Shown: positions 8,897 through 16,726 of the stretch, in pieces
How positions within the stretch are numbered: position 1 is the stretch's first letter
How the letters are laid out: every line of letters starts with the position of its first letter
NCBI GenBank assembly: GCA_948473115.1
Contig: CAOKWI010000036.1
Location: forward strand, 1-42,160
DNA: 42,160 nucleotides
From: an uncultured Lachnospiraceae bacterium
Lineage (GTDB): Bacteria; Bacillota; Clostridia; Lachnospirales; Lachnospiraceae
Direction of reading: 5' to 3'
Made by a program: the position numbers and the translations under genes
Notes under the pieces: model-generated
Told to the model about the DNA's origin: nothing
Seen by the model: the letters and a program-made list of their open reading frames with translations, nothing else
Database searches by the model: none

Positions 8897-10303
8897 ATGG
8901 GTGGATTTTTTGGAGTAGCAGCCAAAGAGGATTGTGTGTTCGATCTGTTTTTTGGGACGGACTACCATTCCCATCTGGGAACCAGACGCGCCGGAATGGC
9001 AGTCTACAGCGAGGAATACGGATATGACAGGGCGATACATAACATTGAGAACGCCCCCTTCCGTACAAAGTTTGACAAGGATGTCAATACCATGAAGGGA
9101 ACACTGGGGATCGGATGTATTTCCGATTATGAACCCCAGCCCTTGATCGTCCGTTCCCATCACGGTACTTATGCGATTGCCACGGTAGGCAAGATCAATA
9201 ATTCTGACCAGCTGATCAAAGACCTGTTCAGCCACGGGCATTCCCATTTCCTGGAGATGAGCGGCGGCGATATCAATGCCACGGAGCTGGTGGCTTCCAT
9301 TGTGAACCAGAAGGACAACCTGGTGGAGGGTATCCGGTATGCCCAGGAGATGATTGAGGGCTCCATGACCATGCTGATCCTGACCCCTAAGGGGATTTAC
9401 GCCGCCAGGGACCGCCTGGGCAGGACTCCCGTGGCCGTAGGGAAAAAGGAGGGTGCTTTCTGCGTTTCCTTTGAAAGCTTCGCCTACCTGAACCTGGGAT
9501 ATACGGCCGAGAGGGAGCTGGGCCCCGGGGAGATCGCGGTGGTGACGCCGGAGGGGGTCAGAACCCTGGTACAGCCCGGGAAGGATATGAAGATCTGTAC
9601 CTTCCTCTGGATCTATTACGGATACCCTTCTTCGTCCTATGAGGGTATCAGCGTGGAGAAAATGCGGTACAACTGCGGTGCCATGCTGGCAAAGCGGGAT
9701 AATGTGGAGCCGGATATCGTGGCGGGGGTGCCGGACTCCGGAACGGCCCATGCCATCGGTTATGCCAATGAGTCCGGAATCCCCTTTTCCAGGCCGTTTA
9801 TCAAGTACACCCCCACATGGCCCAGGTCTTTCATGCCCACCATTCAGACCCAGCGGAATCTGATCGCGAAGATGAAGCTGATCCCCGTGCACGACCTGAT
9901 CCAGGGCAAGAGTCTGCTGCTGATCGACGATTCCATTGTCCGGGGTACACAGCTGCGGGAGACCACGGAATTCCTGTACCAGAGCGGCGCGAAGGAGGTA
10001 CATATCCGTCCCGCCTGCCCGCCCCTTTTGTATGGCTGTAAATACCTGAATTTCTCCCGCTCTACTTCGGATATGGATCTGATCACCAGGCGGGTGCTGA
10101 AGGATATGGAGAGAGAGGGCAGGGAGATCGACTTAAAGCGCTATGTGGATCCGGATACGCCGGAGTACGCGGAAATGCTGCAGCGGATCGGAAAGCAGTT
10201 GAATTTTACATCGCTCCGTTACCACAGGCTGGACGACATGATCGCTTCCGTGGGCATCGACAGGGATAAGCTTTGTACCTATTGCTGGGACGGGCGCGAG
10301 TGA
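8897..10303 (+). CDS. Amidophosphoribosyltransferase paralogue lacking the glutaminase nucleophile
   Basis: PurF-family protein of 468 residues. The PRTase half is intact: PRPP loop LLLIDDSIVRGTQ (about 340-352) and four Cys matching the Fe-S ligands of Bacillus-type PurF (C234, C381, C460, C463, the last two as CTYC). The N-terminal class-II glutaminase domain has lost its active site. The Cys that normally follows the initiator Met or propeptide is Gly (MGGFFGV), the RYSTTG segment reads GIGCISD, HNGN reads TVGK, and the SDTE segment reads INATE. Ammonia-dependent phosphoribosylamine synthesis or a regulatory role is more likely than glutamine-dependent catalysis. ATG 8897 follows GGAGAGAGG. 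It sits 20 bases after purB, and the frame is clean, so this is not decay. Function is inferred. Confidence 0.88.
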   Translation: MGGFFGVAAKEDCVFDLFFGTDYHSHLGTRRAGMAVYSEEYGYDRAIHNIENAPFRTKFDKDVNTMKGTLGIGCISDYEPQPLIVRSHHGTYAIATVGKINNSDQLIKDLFSHGHSHFLEMSGGDINATELVASIVNQKDNLVEGIRYAQEMIEGSMTMLILTPKGIYAARDRLGRTPVAVGKKEGAFCVSFESFAYLNLGYTAERELGPGEIAVVTPEGVRTLVQPGKDMKICTFLWIYYGYPSSSYEGISVEKMRYNCGAMLAKRDNVEPDIVAGVPDSGTAHAIGYANESGIPFSRPFIKYTPTWPRSFMPTIQTQRNLIAKMKLIPVHDLIQGKSLLLIDDSIVRGTQLRETTEFLYQSGAKEVHIRPACPPLLYGCKYLNFSRSTSDMDLITRRVLKDMEREGREIDLKRYVDPDTPEYAEMLQRIGKQLNFTSLRYHRLDDMIASVGIDRDKLCTYCWDGRE

Positions 10304-10305
10304 TT

Positions 10306-10457
10306 CCCGCGAGCAAACATTGCCCGCTGAGCAATGAGCCAAGTGCCGCGCTTGCGCGAGCATAAAGTCAGCAAGCTGACTTGGCGAATGCCGCGAGGGT
10401 CATATCCCCCGTTGCTCTACAGCGTTGCAAGCTTGATGTCCCGTTGCTGGCAGCGGG
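10306..10457. repeat. Dispersed structured intergenic repeat, copy A
   Basis: Stem-loop-rich stretch after the PurF-like gene. Local inverted repeats include CGCGCTTGCGCG, GTCAGCAAGCTGAC, GCCAA/TTGGC, and an end hairpin CCCGTTGCTGGCAGCGGG. It shares ordered blocks with copy B at 31957-32038: ATTCCCGCG, GCAATGA, GTCAGC, TTGGCGAATGCCGCGAG and CCCCCG. It may double as a transcription terminator or a structured RNA, but no clean U-tract follows. Confidence 0.55.
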
Positions 10458-10467
10458 AGTGTTGATT

Positions 10468-10496
10468 TTGACAAACTTCGCAAATAATAGTATAAT
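10468..10496 (+). promoter_or_regulatory. Consensus promoter of the acyltransferase-purC operon
   Basis: TTGACA (10468-10473), exactly 17 bases, TATAAT (10491-10496): both hexamers match the sigma-A consensus perfectly. It precedes the acyltransferase start by 30 bases. Confidence 0.85.
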
Positions 10497-10525
10497 CATA
10501 GTGTTTCGTTGAGAGGTGAAAAGGT

Positions 10526-11261
10526 ATGCTGAGATTATGCTATGTGGTAGTGGTCTCCCTGCCATTTGTAATGTATTATATCTGTAAGGCGCGGTATATA
10601 GAGAGGCATGACGAGAACTTTTCCGAGGAGCGGCGGTATAAGATGGCGCGCAGGTGCATTTCCATTATGATGCGCAACGGCAGGATCAGGACGGAGAGCA
10701 CCGGGCAGGAGCATCTGCCCCCCGGAGGGCGGTTATATCATGTATTCCAACCATCAGGGCAAGTATGACACCCTGGGAATCATGATCTCCCATCCGAAGC
10801 CCTGCACCATTGTCATGGATGCGGATCGCTCCACCCTCCCCATCACCAATTCCTTTATCGATCTGGTACATGGGCAGCGGCTGGACAAGACGGACATGAG
10901 GAGCCAGCTGAAGACCATCCTGGAGATCGCGGAGGAAGTGAAGGAAGGACGCAGGTACATCATATTCCCCGAGGGAGGCTACGGGCGCAACAAGAAGAAT
11001 GAGCTGCAGGATTTCCTGCCCGGCTCCTTCAAGTGTGCCACCAAGTCGGGGGTGCCCATTGTGCCGGTGGCTATCATTGATTCCTACAAGCCCTTCGGGG
11101 TCAATTCCCTGAGGAGGGTAAAGACCCAGGTCCATTTCCTGGCGCCGATTTTCTTTGAGGAATACGCCCAGCTCAACACCCGCGAGATCGCGGAACTGGT
11201 GAAGTCCAGGATCTCGGAGAAGGTGGACATGCAGTTAAGACTAAAAAAGCAAAGGAGATAG
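10526..11261 (+). pseudogene. PlsC-type 1-acylglycerol-3-phosphate acyltransferase, frameshifted
   Basis: Two overlapping frames make one acyltransferase of about 244 residues. The first (from ATG 10526, RBS AGGTGAAAAGG) encodes an N-terminal membrane helix and linker. The second carries the acyltransferase HX4D motif NHQGKYD and the acyl-acceptor motif FPEGGYGRN. Reading switches by +1 at a run of six C (10718-10723). With five C the frame continues as EHLPPEGGYIMYSNHQGKYD, so the defect is one extra C. The family transfers an acyl chain from acyl-ACP or acyl-CoA to lysophosphatidate at the membrane. It is either a recent mutation, a slippage-switchable gene or a sequence error. The first frame, if terminated, ends near 10768. 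purC follows after four bases, so polar effects are possible. Confidence 0.82.
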
Positions 11262-11265
11262 CAAA

Positions 11266-12144
11266 ATGAGTGTTCGGGAACTGAAACCTGTAAAAGAAGG
11301 CAAGGTACGTGAGATCTATGACAACGGCGACAGCCTGATCATGGTGGCTACTGACAGGATCAGCTGCTTCGACGTGATCCTGCACAATCAGGTGAGCAGG
11401 AAGGGCGCGGTGCTGACCCAGATGTCCAAGTTCTGGTTCGACATGACGGAGGACATCGTTCCCAACCACATGATCTCCGTGGATGTGAAGGATATGCCGG
11501 AGTTTTTCCGCCAGGAGAAATTTGACGGCAACAGTATGCTGTGCCGTAAGCTGCATATGCTTCCCATAGAGTGCATCGTCCGCGGCTACATCACCGGAAG
11601 CGGCTGGGCAAGCTACCAGAAGGACGGCACGGTGTGCGGGATCCGGCTGCCGGAGGGATTACAGGAATCCGACAAGCTGCCGGAGCCCATCTATACGCCT
11701 TCCACCAAGGCTGAGATCGGGGATCATGACGAAAATATCTCCTTTGAGCAGAGTGTGGAGTACCTGGAGAAGCGGTATCCCGGAAAGGGGGAGGAGTATG
11801 CCTCCAAGCTGCGTGACTATACCATTGCGTTGTACAGGAAGTGCGCCGAGTATGCCCTGGGCAGGGGTATCATCATTGCGGATACCAAGTTTGAGTTTGG
11901 CCTGGATGAGGATGGCAATATGGTTGTCGGGGATGAGATGCTGACTCCCGACAGCTCCCGCTTCTGGCCTGCGGACGGCTATGAGCCCGGCCACAGCCAG
12001 CCTTCCTTCGACAAGCAGTTCGCCAGGGACTGGCTGAAGGCAAATCCCGGAAATGACTGGACACTGCCCCAGGAGGTCGTGGACAAGACCATAGCCAAGT
12101 ATTTACAGGGATATGAGCTTTTGACAGGAAAGCCCCTGAAATAG
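11266..12144 (+). CDS. purC: Phosphoribosylaminoimidazole-succinocarboxamide synthase (SAICAR synthetase)
   Basis: Joins CAIR and aspartate with ATP hydrolysis to give SAICAR, the substrate of PurB. The protein of 292 residues has the N-terminal strand pattern with KEGKVREIYD (about 7-16), where the glycine-rich lysine segment binds ATP, and ATDRISCFDVIL. Further conserved are PIECIVRGYITGSGW near residue 100, STKAEIGDHDENIS near 146, and DTKFEFGLDEDG near 206. The length is longer than the compact 235-residue Bacillus type and matches the eukaryote/Clostridia long form. ATG 11266 follows AAAGGAGATAG. It lies four bases after the frameshifted acyltransferase and is ended by a strong terminator, so its expression depends on the promoter at 10468. 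Confidence 0.96.
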   Translation: MSVRELKPVKEGKVREIYDNGDSLIMVATDRISCFDVILHNQVSRKGAVLTQMSKFWFDMTEDIVPNHMISVDVKDMPEFFRQEKFDGNSMLCRKLHMLPIECIVRGYITGSGWASYQKDGTVCGIRLPEGLQESDKLPEPIYTPSTKAEIGDHDENISFEQSVEYLEKRYPGKGEEYASKLRDYTIALYRKCAEYALGRGIIIADTKFEFGLDEDGNMVVGDEMLTPDSSRFWPADGYEPGHSQPSFDKQFARDWLKANPGNDWTLPQEVVDKTIAKYLQGYELLTGKPLK

Positions 12145-12157
12145 CGTGAAGAACAAA

Positions 12158-12188
12158 AAATCCCCGGGAAGCCGATTCCCGGGGATTT
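12158..12188 (+). terminator. Intrinsic terminator after purC
   Basis: A perfect 13-bp inverted repeat AAATCCCCGGGAA (12158-12170) and TTCCCGGGGATTT (12176-12188) with a five-base loop, 13 bases after the purC stop. The A/T ends could let it work in both directions. Confidence 0.85.
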
Positions 12189-12231
12189 GTGCAAAAATAT
12201 CAAAAATTATGAGATAAATCGTAAATGAGTA

Positions 12232-12259
12232 TTGTTTTTTTAGAAAAAGGGTTTATAAT
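12232..12259 (+). promoter_or_regulatory. Candidate promoter upstream of the chemotaxis receptor
   Basis: TTGTTT (12232-12237), a 16-base spacer and TATAAT (12254-12259). The leader to the receptor start is about 300 bases. It contains a 48-codon ORF at 12303-12449 but no riboswitch that I can recognise; a c-di-GMP GEMM motif was looked for and not seen. Confidence 0.5.
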
Positions 12260-12302
12260 TTAGTAATAGATACAATTTTCCATTTTGGAAAAAGGATTCA
12301 TT

Positions 12303-12449
12303 ATGATACAGGGGCAGTTGCAGGAACATATGGAAAACGCCTCTGGTATATTGGCATATTTAAATTGTTTAAGTACTCCTGATACGATTTTCACAGTAGT
12401 TAGCGGCACTATATTTCCGGACATTACAGTACTATTGTTATTGCATTGA
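12303..12449 (+). CDS. Possible small leader ORF, 48 residues
   Basis: ATG 12303 is preceded by AAAAAGGA with usable spacing and encodes 48 residues (MIQGQLQEHMENASGILAYL at the start) ending in a hydrophobic TVLLLLH tail. It lies between the promoter at 12232 and the chemotaxis receptor. No family is recognised. It may be a leader peptide or simply an open frame by chance; only the RBS and position support it. Confidence 0.25.
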   Translation: MIQGQLQEHMENASGILAYLNCLSTPDTIFTVVSGTIFPDITVLLLLH

Positions 12450-12568
12450 GGGTAGTAAAAATAAGGGGAAATATTGATATGTCGATAGCATGACAGTAGT
12501 GGATGTGATTCCCATACCTGGAAAAGTGTCAGAGAAAGCTGTGAAGCTGTAAAAGGAGAGTTTGTGTT

Positions 12569-14284
12569 ATGAATGAAAATGTGAATCAGGGTAACAGGGA
12601 AAGTATCGAAAAGAAGCTTACCGTGTCGATTGTCAAGGTGGCTGCGATGGCCGCTGTGGCAGCGGTGGTGGGAGTGATTGCGCTGATGGTCATCTCCAAC
12701 AGGTATTCTTATGCGCTGAAGAATTTCGGCTTTGCCCAGGGCGATATCGGAACGGCGATGTTTGAATTTGCCGACCTCAGGTCTTCCCTGCGTGCGGCCA
12801 TCGGGTATGATGATGAGAATGCCATCGAGACGGTAGTGAAGCAGCATGATGAACTGATCGTAAAGTTCAAGGAATCTTTTGCCAGGATAGAGGATACCAT
12901 TGTTTCGGACGCGGGCAGACGGACCTATGACGCCATCAGCGCGGAATTGGATAACTACTGGAGGCTTGACGCTGAGATCATGGCCCTGGGGGCGAATACG
13001 GACAGGGAACTTTGCCGTCAGGCGCAGGAAATAGCGCTCAATGACCTGGCACCCATCTATAACAGTATATACAGCCAGCTGGAAGAACTCATGGACGTGA
13101 AGGTCAATGAGGGTAACGATCTGTCAGTAACGCTTATGGTCGTGGGATGGATCCTTGTAGCGGTGATCGTGGCCATTATCGCAGTGGCGATGCTGCTGTC
13201 CCTGAGAATAGGCAAAAGCATCGCAAAGAGAATTGCGGATCCCCTCAAGAAGCTGGGAGAGCGTCTCAAGACGTTTGCGGCAGGAGATCTTACTACTCCC
13301 TTCCCTATGATAGAAACAGGGGACGAAGTGGAGATCATGGAGAAAGACGCTTCCGAGATGGCAAAGAACCTGGACACCATCATCTTCGATATCGGCGAGG
13401 TGCTGGGAGAGATGGCATCAGGAAACTATGCGGTGAAATCCAAGGCTGCTGAGAGATATACCGGGGATTTCGCGAAGCTGTATGAATCCATGCGCGGTCT
13501 GAGGGATCAGATGCAGAAGACACTGATTGCCATCGGGGAGGCTTCCAACCAGGTGAACTGCGGTTCCGGGGATCTGGCAACCGCTTCACAGTGCCTTGCG
13601 GAGGGCGCTACCGACCAGGCACAGGCGGTGCAGGAGCTGCATGCAACCATTTCCGATATTACGGTGGCAATGGAGAAGAGTGCAGAGCGCTCCGATGAAT
13701 CTTATCTGCAGGCGCAGCGTTATGCAGACGAGGCGGACGGCAGCCGGGAAGAGATGAACACCATGATGGCGGCCATGGGACGTATCAATGAGGCTTCCAC
13801 AAAGATCGGCAATATTATTTCAGAAATTGAATCCATAGCGGCACAGACCAATCTGCTGTCCCTGAACGCATCCATTGAGGCGGCAAGGGCAGGAGAAGCA
13901 GGACGCGGCTTTGCGGTGGTGGCGGATCAGATCAGGGAACTGGCGGATCAGAGCGCCAAAGCGGCAGTGGACACCAGGGATTTGATCGAGGGCTCCATCA
14001 GGGAGGTTTCGGAGGGCAACAACGCGGCAGAGCGTGCGGCTGATTCCATACAGGCTGTTGTGGCCGGCATCAAGGAGATCGCGGAGTTCTCAAAGGATCT
14101 GAAGGTGATGGTACAGGATCAGTCGGAGGCAATGCGGCAGGCGGAGATCGGTGTGAACCAGATTTCCGAGGTGGTGCAGAGCAATGCGGCAACCGCCGAG
14201 GAGGCTTCCGCGACCAGCCAGGAATTGTCTGCCCAGGCAATTATATTGGATGAGCTTGTGGGACAGTTTAAATTATCTGAGTAA
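12569..14284 (+). CDS. Methyl-accepting chemotaxis protein
   Basis: Transmembrane chemoreceptor of 571 residues that would signal to CheA/CheW. TM1 spans about 12-38. A periplasm-equivalent four-helix-bundle ligand domain follows (about 40-185), then TM2 at about 188-213, HAMP to about 270, and a cytoplasmic coiled coil. The hairpin tip [20 protein letters not shown], continuing [18 protein letters not shown], lies near 420-458. The tip is the CheA/CheW contact region. ATG 12569 follows AAGGAGAG. No C-terminal pentapeptide tether for CheR is visible. It stands alone between the purC terminator and a palindromic element, with no che genes nearby, so its ligand is unknown. Confidence 0.95.
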   Translation: MNENVNQGNRESIEKKLTVSIVKVAAMAAVAAVVGVIALMVISNRYSYALKNFGFAQGDIGTAMFEFADLRSSLRAAIGYDDENAIETVVKQHDELIVKFKESFARIEDTIVSDAGRRTYDAISAELDNYWRLDAEIMALGANTDRELCRQAQEIALNDLAPIYNSIYSQLEELMDVKVNEGNDLSVTLMVVGWILVAVIVAIIAVAMLLSLRIGKSIAKRIADPLKKLGERLKTFAAGDLTTPFPMIETGDEVEIMEKDASEMAKNLDTIIFDIGEVLGEMASGNYAVKSKAAERYTGDFAKLYESMRGLRDQMQKTLIAIGEASNQVNCGSGDLATASQCLAEGATDQAQAVQELHATISDITVAMEKSAERSDESYLQAQRYADEADGSREEMNTMMAAMGRINEASTKIGNIISEIESIAAQTNLLSLNASIEAARAGEAGRGFAVVADQIRELADQSAKAAVDTRDLIEGSIREVSEGNNAAERAADSIQAVVAGIKEIAEFSKDLKVMVQDQSEAMRQAEIGVNQISEVVQSNAATAEEASATSQELSAQAIILDELVGQFKLSE

Positions 14285-14304
14285 GTTATTTTAGGACGGC
14301 TAAA

Positions 14305-14462
14305 GGGACGGCGGTGTCACGCCGTCCTGTCATATGCGGACGAAGCAACGCGGATCTGAACTAACTGCCAACTCCGACTAAGGTGCTTTGCACCTAAGTC
14401 TTCGTAGGCAGTGGATTTCATCTCCGCTAAGGACGCTTCCCAAAGTCCGCTTATGACAGGAC
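14305..14462. repeat. Long imperfect palindrome (nested inverted repeats)
   Basis: From outside in: GTCCTGTCATATGCGGAC (14324-14341) pairs with GTCCGCTTATGACAGGAC (14445-14462). GAAGC (14342) pairs with GCTTC (14435), and ACTGCC (14364) with GGCAGT (14407). GACTAAGGTGC (14376-14386) pairs with GCACCTAAGTC (14390-14400) across a three-base loop. A separate 8-bp hairpin GGACGGCG/CGCCGTCC (14306-14327) overlaps the left edge. The nested pairing suggests one extended hairpin of about 140 bases, possibly a mobile palindromic element or an RNA. It lies between convergent genes and may also terminate transcription. Confidence 0.6.
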
Positions 14463-14616
14463 AGCATGCCACCGCCTGAATTTTGTATGTTGTCTTTTAG
14501 GACAGAAAACCTGTGGACAGTAACATTTTTCTGTAAAGTTTGCGTGAAACAGGCGCAGAATATACCCCTGTCTCCCCTGTGCCGTCCCTTTTCTCAACAA
14601 AATCAAATTTTCCATA

Positions 14617-15858
14617 TTACCGGGGAGGAGCCCAGCGGGGCAGGGTGACCTCGAACATGATCCGGTTGTGTTCCAATGCCCTCGCACGGATCTCTCCCTT
14701 GTGGAGCTCTGCCACGGACCTGGCAATGGAAAGCCCCAGGCCATAACTGCCGTCGGAAGTCCTGGCCTTGTCGGCGCGGTAGAACCGCTCAAACATTTTG
14801 TCCAGATCATGGCTGTCCGCATTGCGGAAATCGTTGACCACCTGCAGGCGGATCTGTTTGTCGGCTTTCAGCCGGACGGCGATTTTCCCTTTTTCATCAC
14901 AATATTTCGCCGCGTTGTCCATGAGGATGGAGACAACCTGGCGCAGCCCGGACTCGTCCCCAAGGCAGCGGATATTCTCTGCGATGTCAAAGGTGACAAG
15001 GCAGCCCCGGGAGTGGATCAGGTTTTCAAAGGACCTGGCGGTGTCGTAGACGGCATCGCTCAGGTTAAAGGGGGAGAAGACGGGTTTCTGTTCCTCGTCC
15101 ATCCGGGCGAGGGTGATCAGGCTCCGTACCAGGCCGTTCATCTTTGCCACCTGCTTGTCAATGCCGTCAAACCATTCGCTTTCCCCGTACAGCATCCGCA
15201 GCAGTTCATTGTTGGCGGAGATAACGGTAAGGGGCGTTTTCAGCTCATGTCCGGCGTCAGTGACAAACTGTTTCTGCCGGGCATAGCTTTCCGCAATTGG
15301 TTTTACGGCGTGACCTGAGGCAAGGATGACAATGAGCAGCACCAGCAGAAAGCTTACTGTTCCGATGACGGCGGAGATCAGGAGCACGGTGAAGACGGAG
15401 TACAGGCTGGAGGAGGCATTGATCAGGCCGATCACGGTTTCCGATGTGCCGTCCGGATGAATGACCGCAGTCTTATAAAATTTATAATATTGATGCCAGC
15501 CATGCTCCCTTTTTCCTGAAAAAATTTCGGAAGCGATCTCCGAAAGCTCAGCCTCTGAATAGTTTTCTGCCCTGTCCTGGCGGATCCTTGTGATCTCGCC
15601 GTCCTCGTTGAGATAAACCAGACAGCCGTCAAACCGGATATTCAGCCTCTCTTCAAAGCGCGGCATGATTCCGTTTGCCCCAGGAGGGGGGACATGGAAC
15701 CTTTCCAAGTCAGTTATGGACAATTCGAGTCGGGAATCCAGCATCTGATTCGTCTGGTAAATGAAAATCCCGTTGACCGCTGTCATGACGGACAGGATCA
15801 TGATGAACAGCGCGGCGGCGGTAATGGATATAAATTTTTTCTGTAGCTTTTTAATCAT
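14617..15858 (-). CDS. Two-component sensor histidine kinase
   Basis: Membrane kinase of 413 residues. TM1 is at about 10-33, an extracytoplasmic sensor of roughly 115 residues follows, and TM2 is at about 154-182. The HisKA H-box is TDAGHELKTPLTV with the phospho-acceptor H204. The HATPase_c domain has an N-box DNAAKYCDEKG and a G-box SYGLGLSIARS. No obvious HAMP repeat separates TM2 from the H-box. The ATG at 15858 lacks a strong SD. It follows a response regulator gene in the same direction, and the 187-base gap between them is filled by a 15-bp tandem repeat. The upstream neighbours on the plus strand (VTC, DUF4956, lipoprotein) are likely targets. The stimulus is unknown. Confidence 0.93.
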   Translation of the reverse strand: MIKKLQKKFISITAAALFIMILSVMTAVNGIFIYQTNQMLDSRLELSITDLERFHVPPPGANGIMPRFEERLNIRFDGCLVYLNEDGEITRIRQDRAENYSEAELSEIASEIFSGKREHGWHQYYKFYKTAVIHPDGTSETVIGLINASSSLYSVFTVLLISAVIGTVSFLLVLLIVILASGHAVKPIAESYARQKQFVTDAGHELKTPLTVISANNELLRMLYGESEWFDGIDKQVAKMNGLVRSLITLARMDEEQKPVFSPFNLSDAVYDTARSFENLIHSRGCLVTFDIAENIRCLGDESGLRQVVSILMDNAAKYCDEKGKIAVRLKADKQIRLQVVNDFRNADSHDLDKMFERFYRADKARTSDGSYGLGLSIARSVAELHKGEIRARALEHNRIMFEVTLPRWAPPR

Positions 15859-15884
15859 GTAAGATAACCAGGCCTTTTATTTTG

Positions 15885-16048
15885 TTCCAGATAATTTTAT
15901 TGCAGATAATTTTGTTCCAGATAATTTTGTTCCAGATAATTCTATTCCAGGAAATTTTGTTCCAGATAATTTTGTTCCAGATAATTTTGTTCCAGATAAT
16001 TTTATTCCAGATAATTCTATTCCAGGTAATTTTGTTCCGGATATTCTA
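15885..16048. repeat. 15-bp tandem repeat between response regulator and kinase
   Basis: Ten consecutive 15-bp units of TTCCAGATAATTTTG type (15885-16034) plus a shortened eleventh unit (16035-16048). The stop codon of the response regulator (16046-16048) lies in that last unit. Read beyond this stop on the minus strand, the repeat stays open and encodes W-N-K-I-I repeats in the frame of the regulator. The array ends 27 bases before the kinase ATG. The unit length is a multiple of three. Confidence 0.9.
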
Positions 16049-16726
16049 TTCCGGATTTTTCTTCTCCAGACAATAGCCCACGCCTCTTACAGCCTTGATA
16101 TTGACGGGGGCGTTCAGCTTCTCAACTTTTTTGCGGAGGTTTGAGATGTAGACCCAGACGATGCTGACCTCCACCTCCGAATCCCAGCCCCAGATCTTTT
16201 CCATGAACTGTTCCGTGGAAACAACGGCGCCCGGGGACTGCATTAAAAGCTGGAGCATCTGGAATTCCCTGCTGACCAGCCGGAGGCCAGTCTGACCAAA
16301 GCTTAATTCAAAGGTGGAGAGATCCAGCCGCAGTCCTTCAAATTCCAGGATCTCGCCCTGCCAGGCATCCTTTCTGCGGAGCATGGCCCGGATCCTTGCC
16401 AGAAGCTCGGCGGCGGCAAAGGGCTTGGGCAGATAGTCGTCGGCGCCCGCGTCCAGGCCGTCCACCCGGTCCTCGACATCGGACTTTGCGGTGAGAAGCA
16501 GGACGGGAGTATTTATGGCATCCGCCCGCAGGGCTTTCAGTACCTCCAGGCCGTCCCTGCCAGGCATCATAATGTCCAGTACGATGCCATCATAATTTCC
16601 GGTCAGACAATAGGCATATGCGTCGTTGCCGTTTGCCACGGCATCCACCGTATAGTTATTGTGCTCCAGGAGTGCCCTCAATGCCCTGGCAATGTCGGTA
16701 TCATCTTCCGCGATCAGTAACTTCAT
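16046..16726 (-). CDS. OmpR/PhoB-family response regulator
   Basis: DNA-binding response regulator of 226 residues. The receiver domain carries acidic E7-D8-D9, the phospho-acceptor D51 in VLDIMMPGRDG, the switch Thr in LLLTAKSD, and Lys in YLPKPF. The C-terminal winged helix (about 125-222) includes LVSREFQMLQLLM and WVYISNLRKKVEKL, ending RGVGYCLEKKNPE. A strong AGGAGG precedes the ATG. The start overlaps the stop of the upstream membrane-protein gene by four bases, so translation is coupled. The stop lies inside the first unit of a 15-bp repeat array. Likely targets are 11-bp-periodic direct repeats at 18486-18503 in front of the VTC operon. Confidence 0.95.
   Translation of the reverse strand: MKLLIAEDDTDIARALRALLEHNNYTVDAVANGNDAYAYCLTGNYDGIVLDIMMPGRDGLEVLKALRADAINTPVLLLTAKSDVEDRVDGLDAGADDYLPKPFAAAELLARIRAMLRRKDAWQGEILEFEGLRLDLSTFELSFGQTGLRLVSREFQMLQLLMQSPGAVVSTEQFMEKIWGWDSEVEVSIVWVYISNLRKKVEKLNAPVNIKAVRGVGYCLEKKNPE

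Noticed and set aside
12260..12568. Possible c-di-GMP or other riboswitch before the chemotaxis receptor
   Set aside because: The GEMM consensus and tetraloop receptor pattern were not found.
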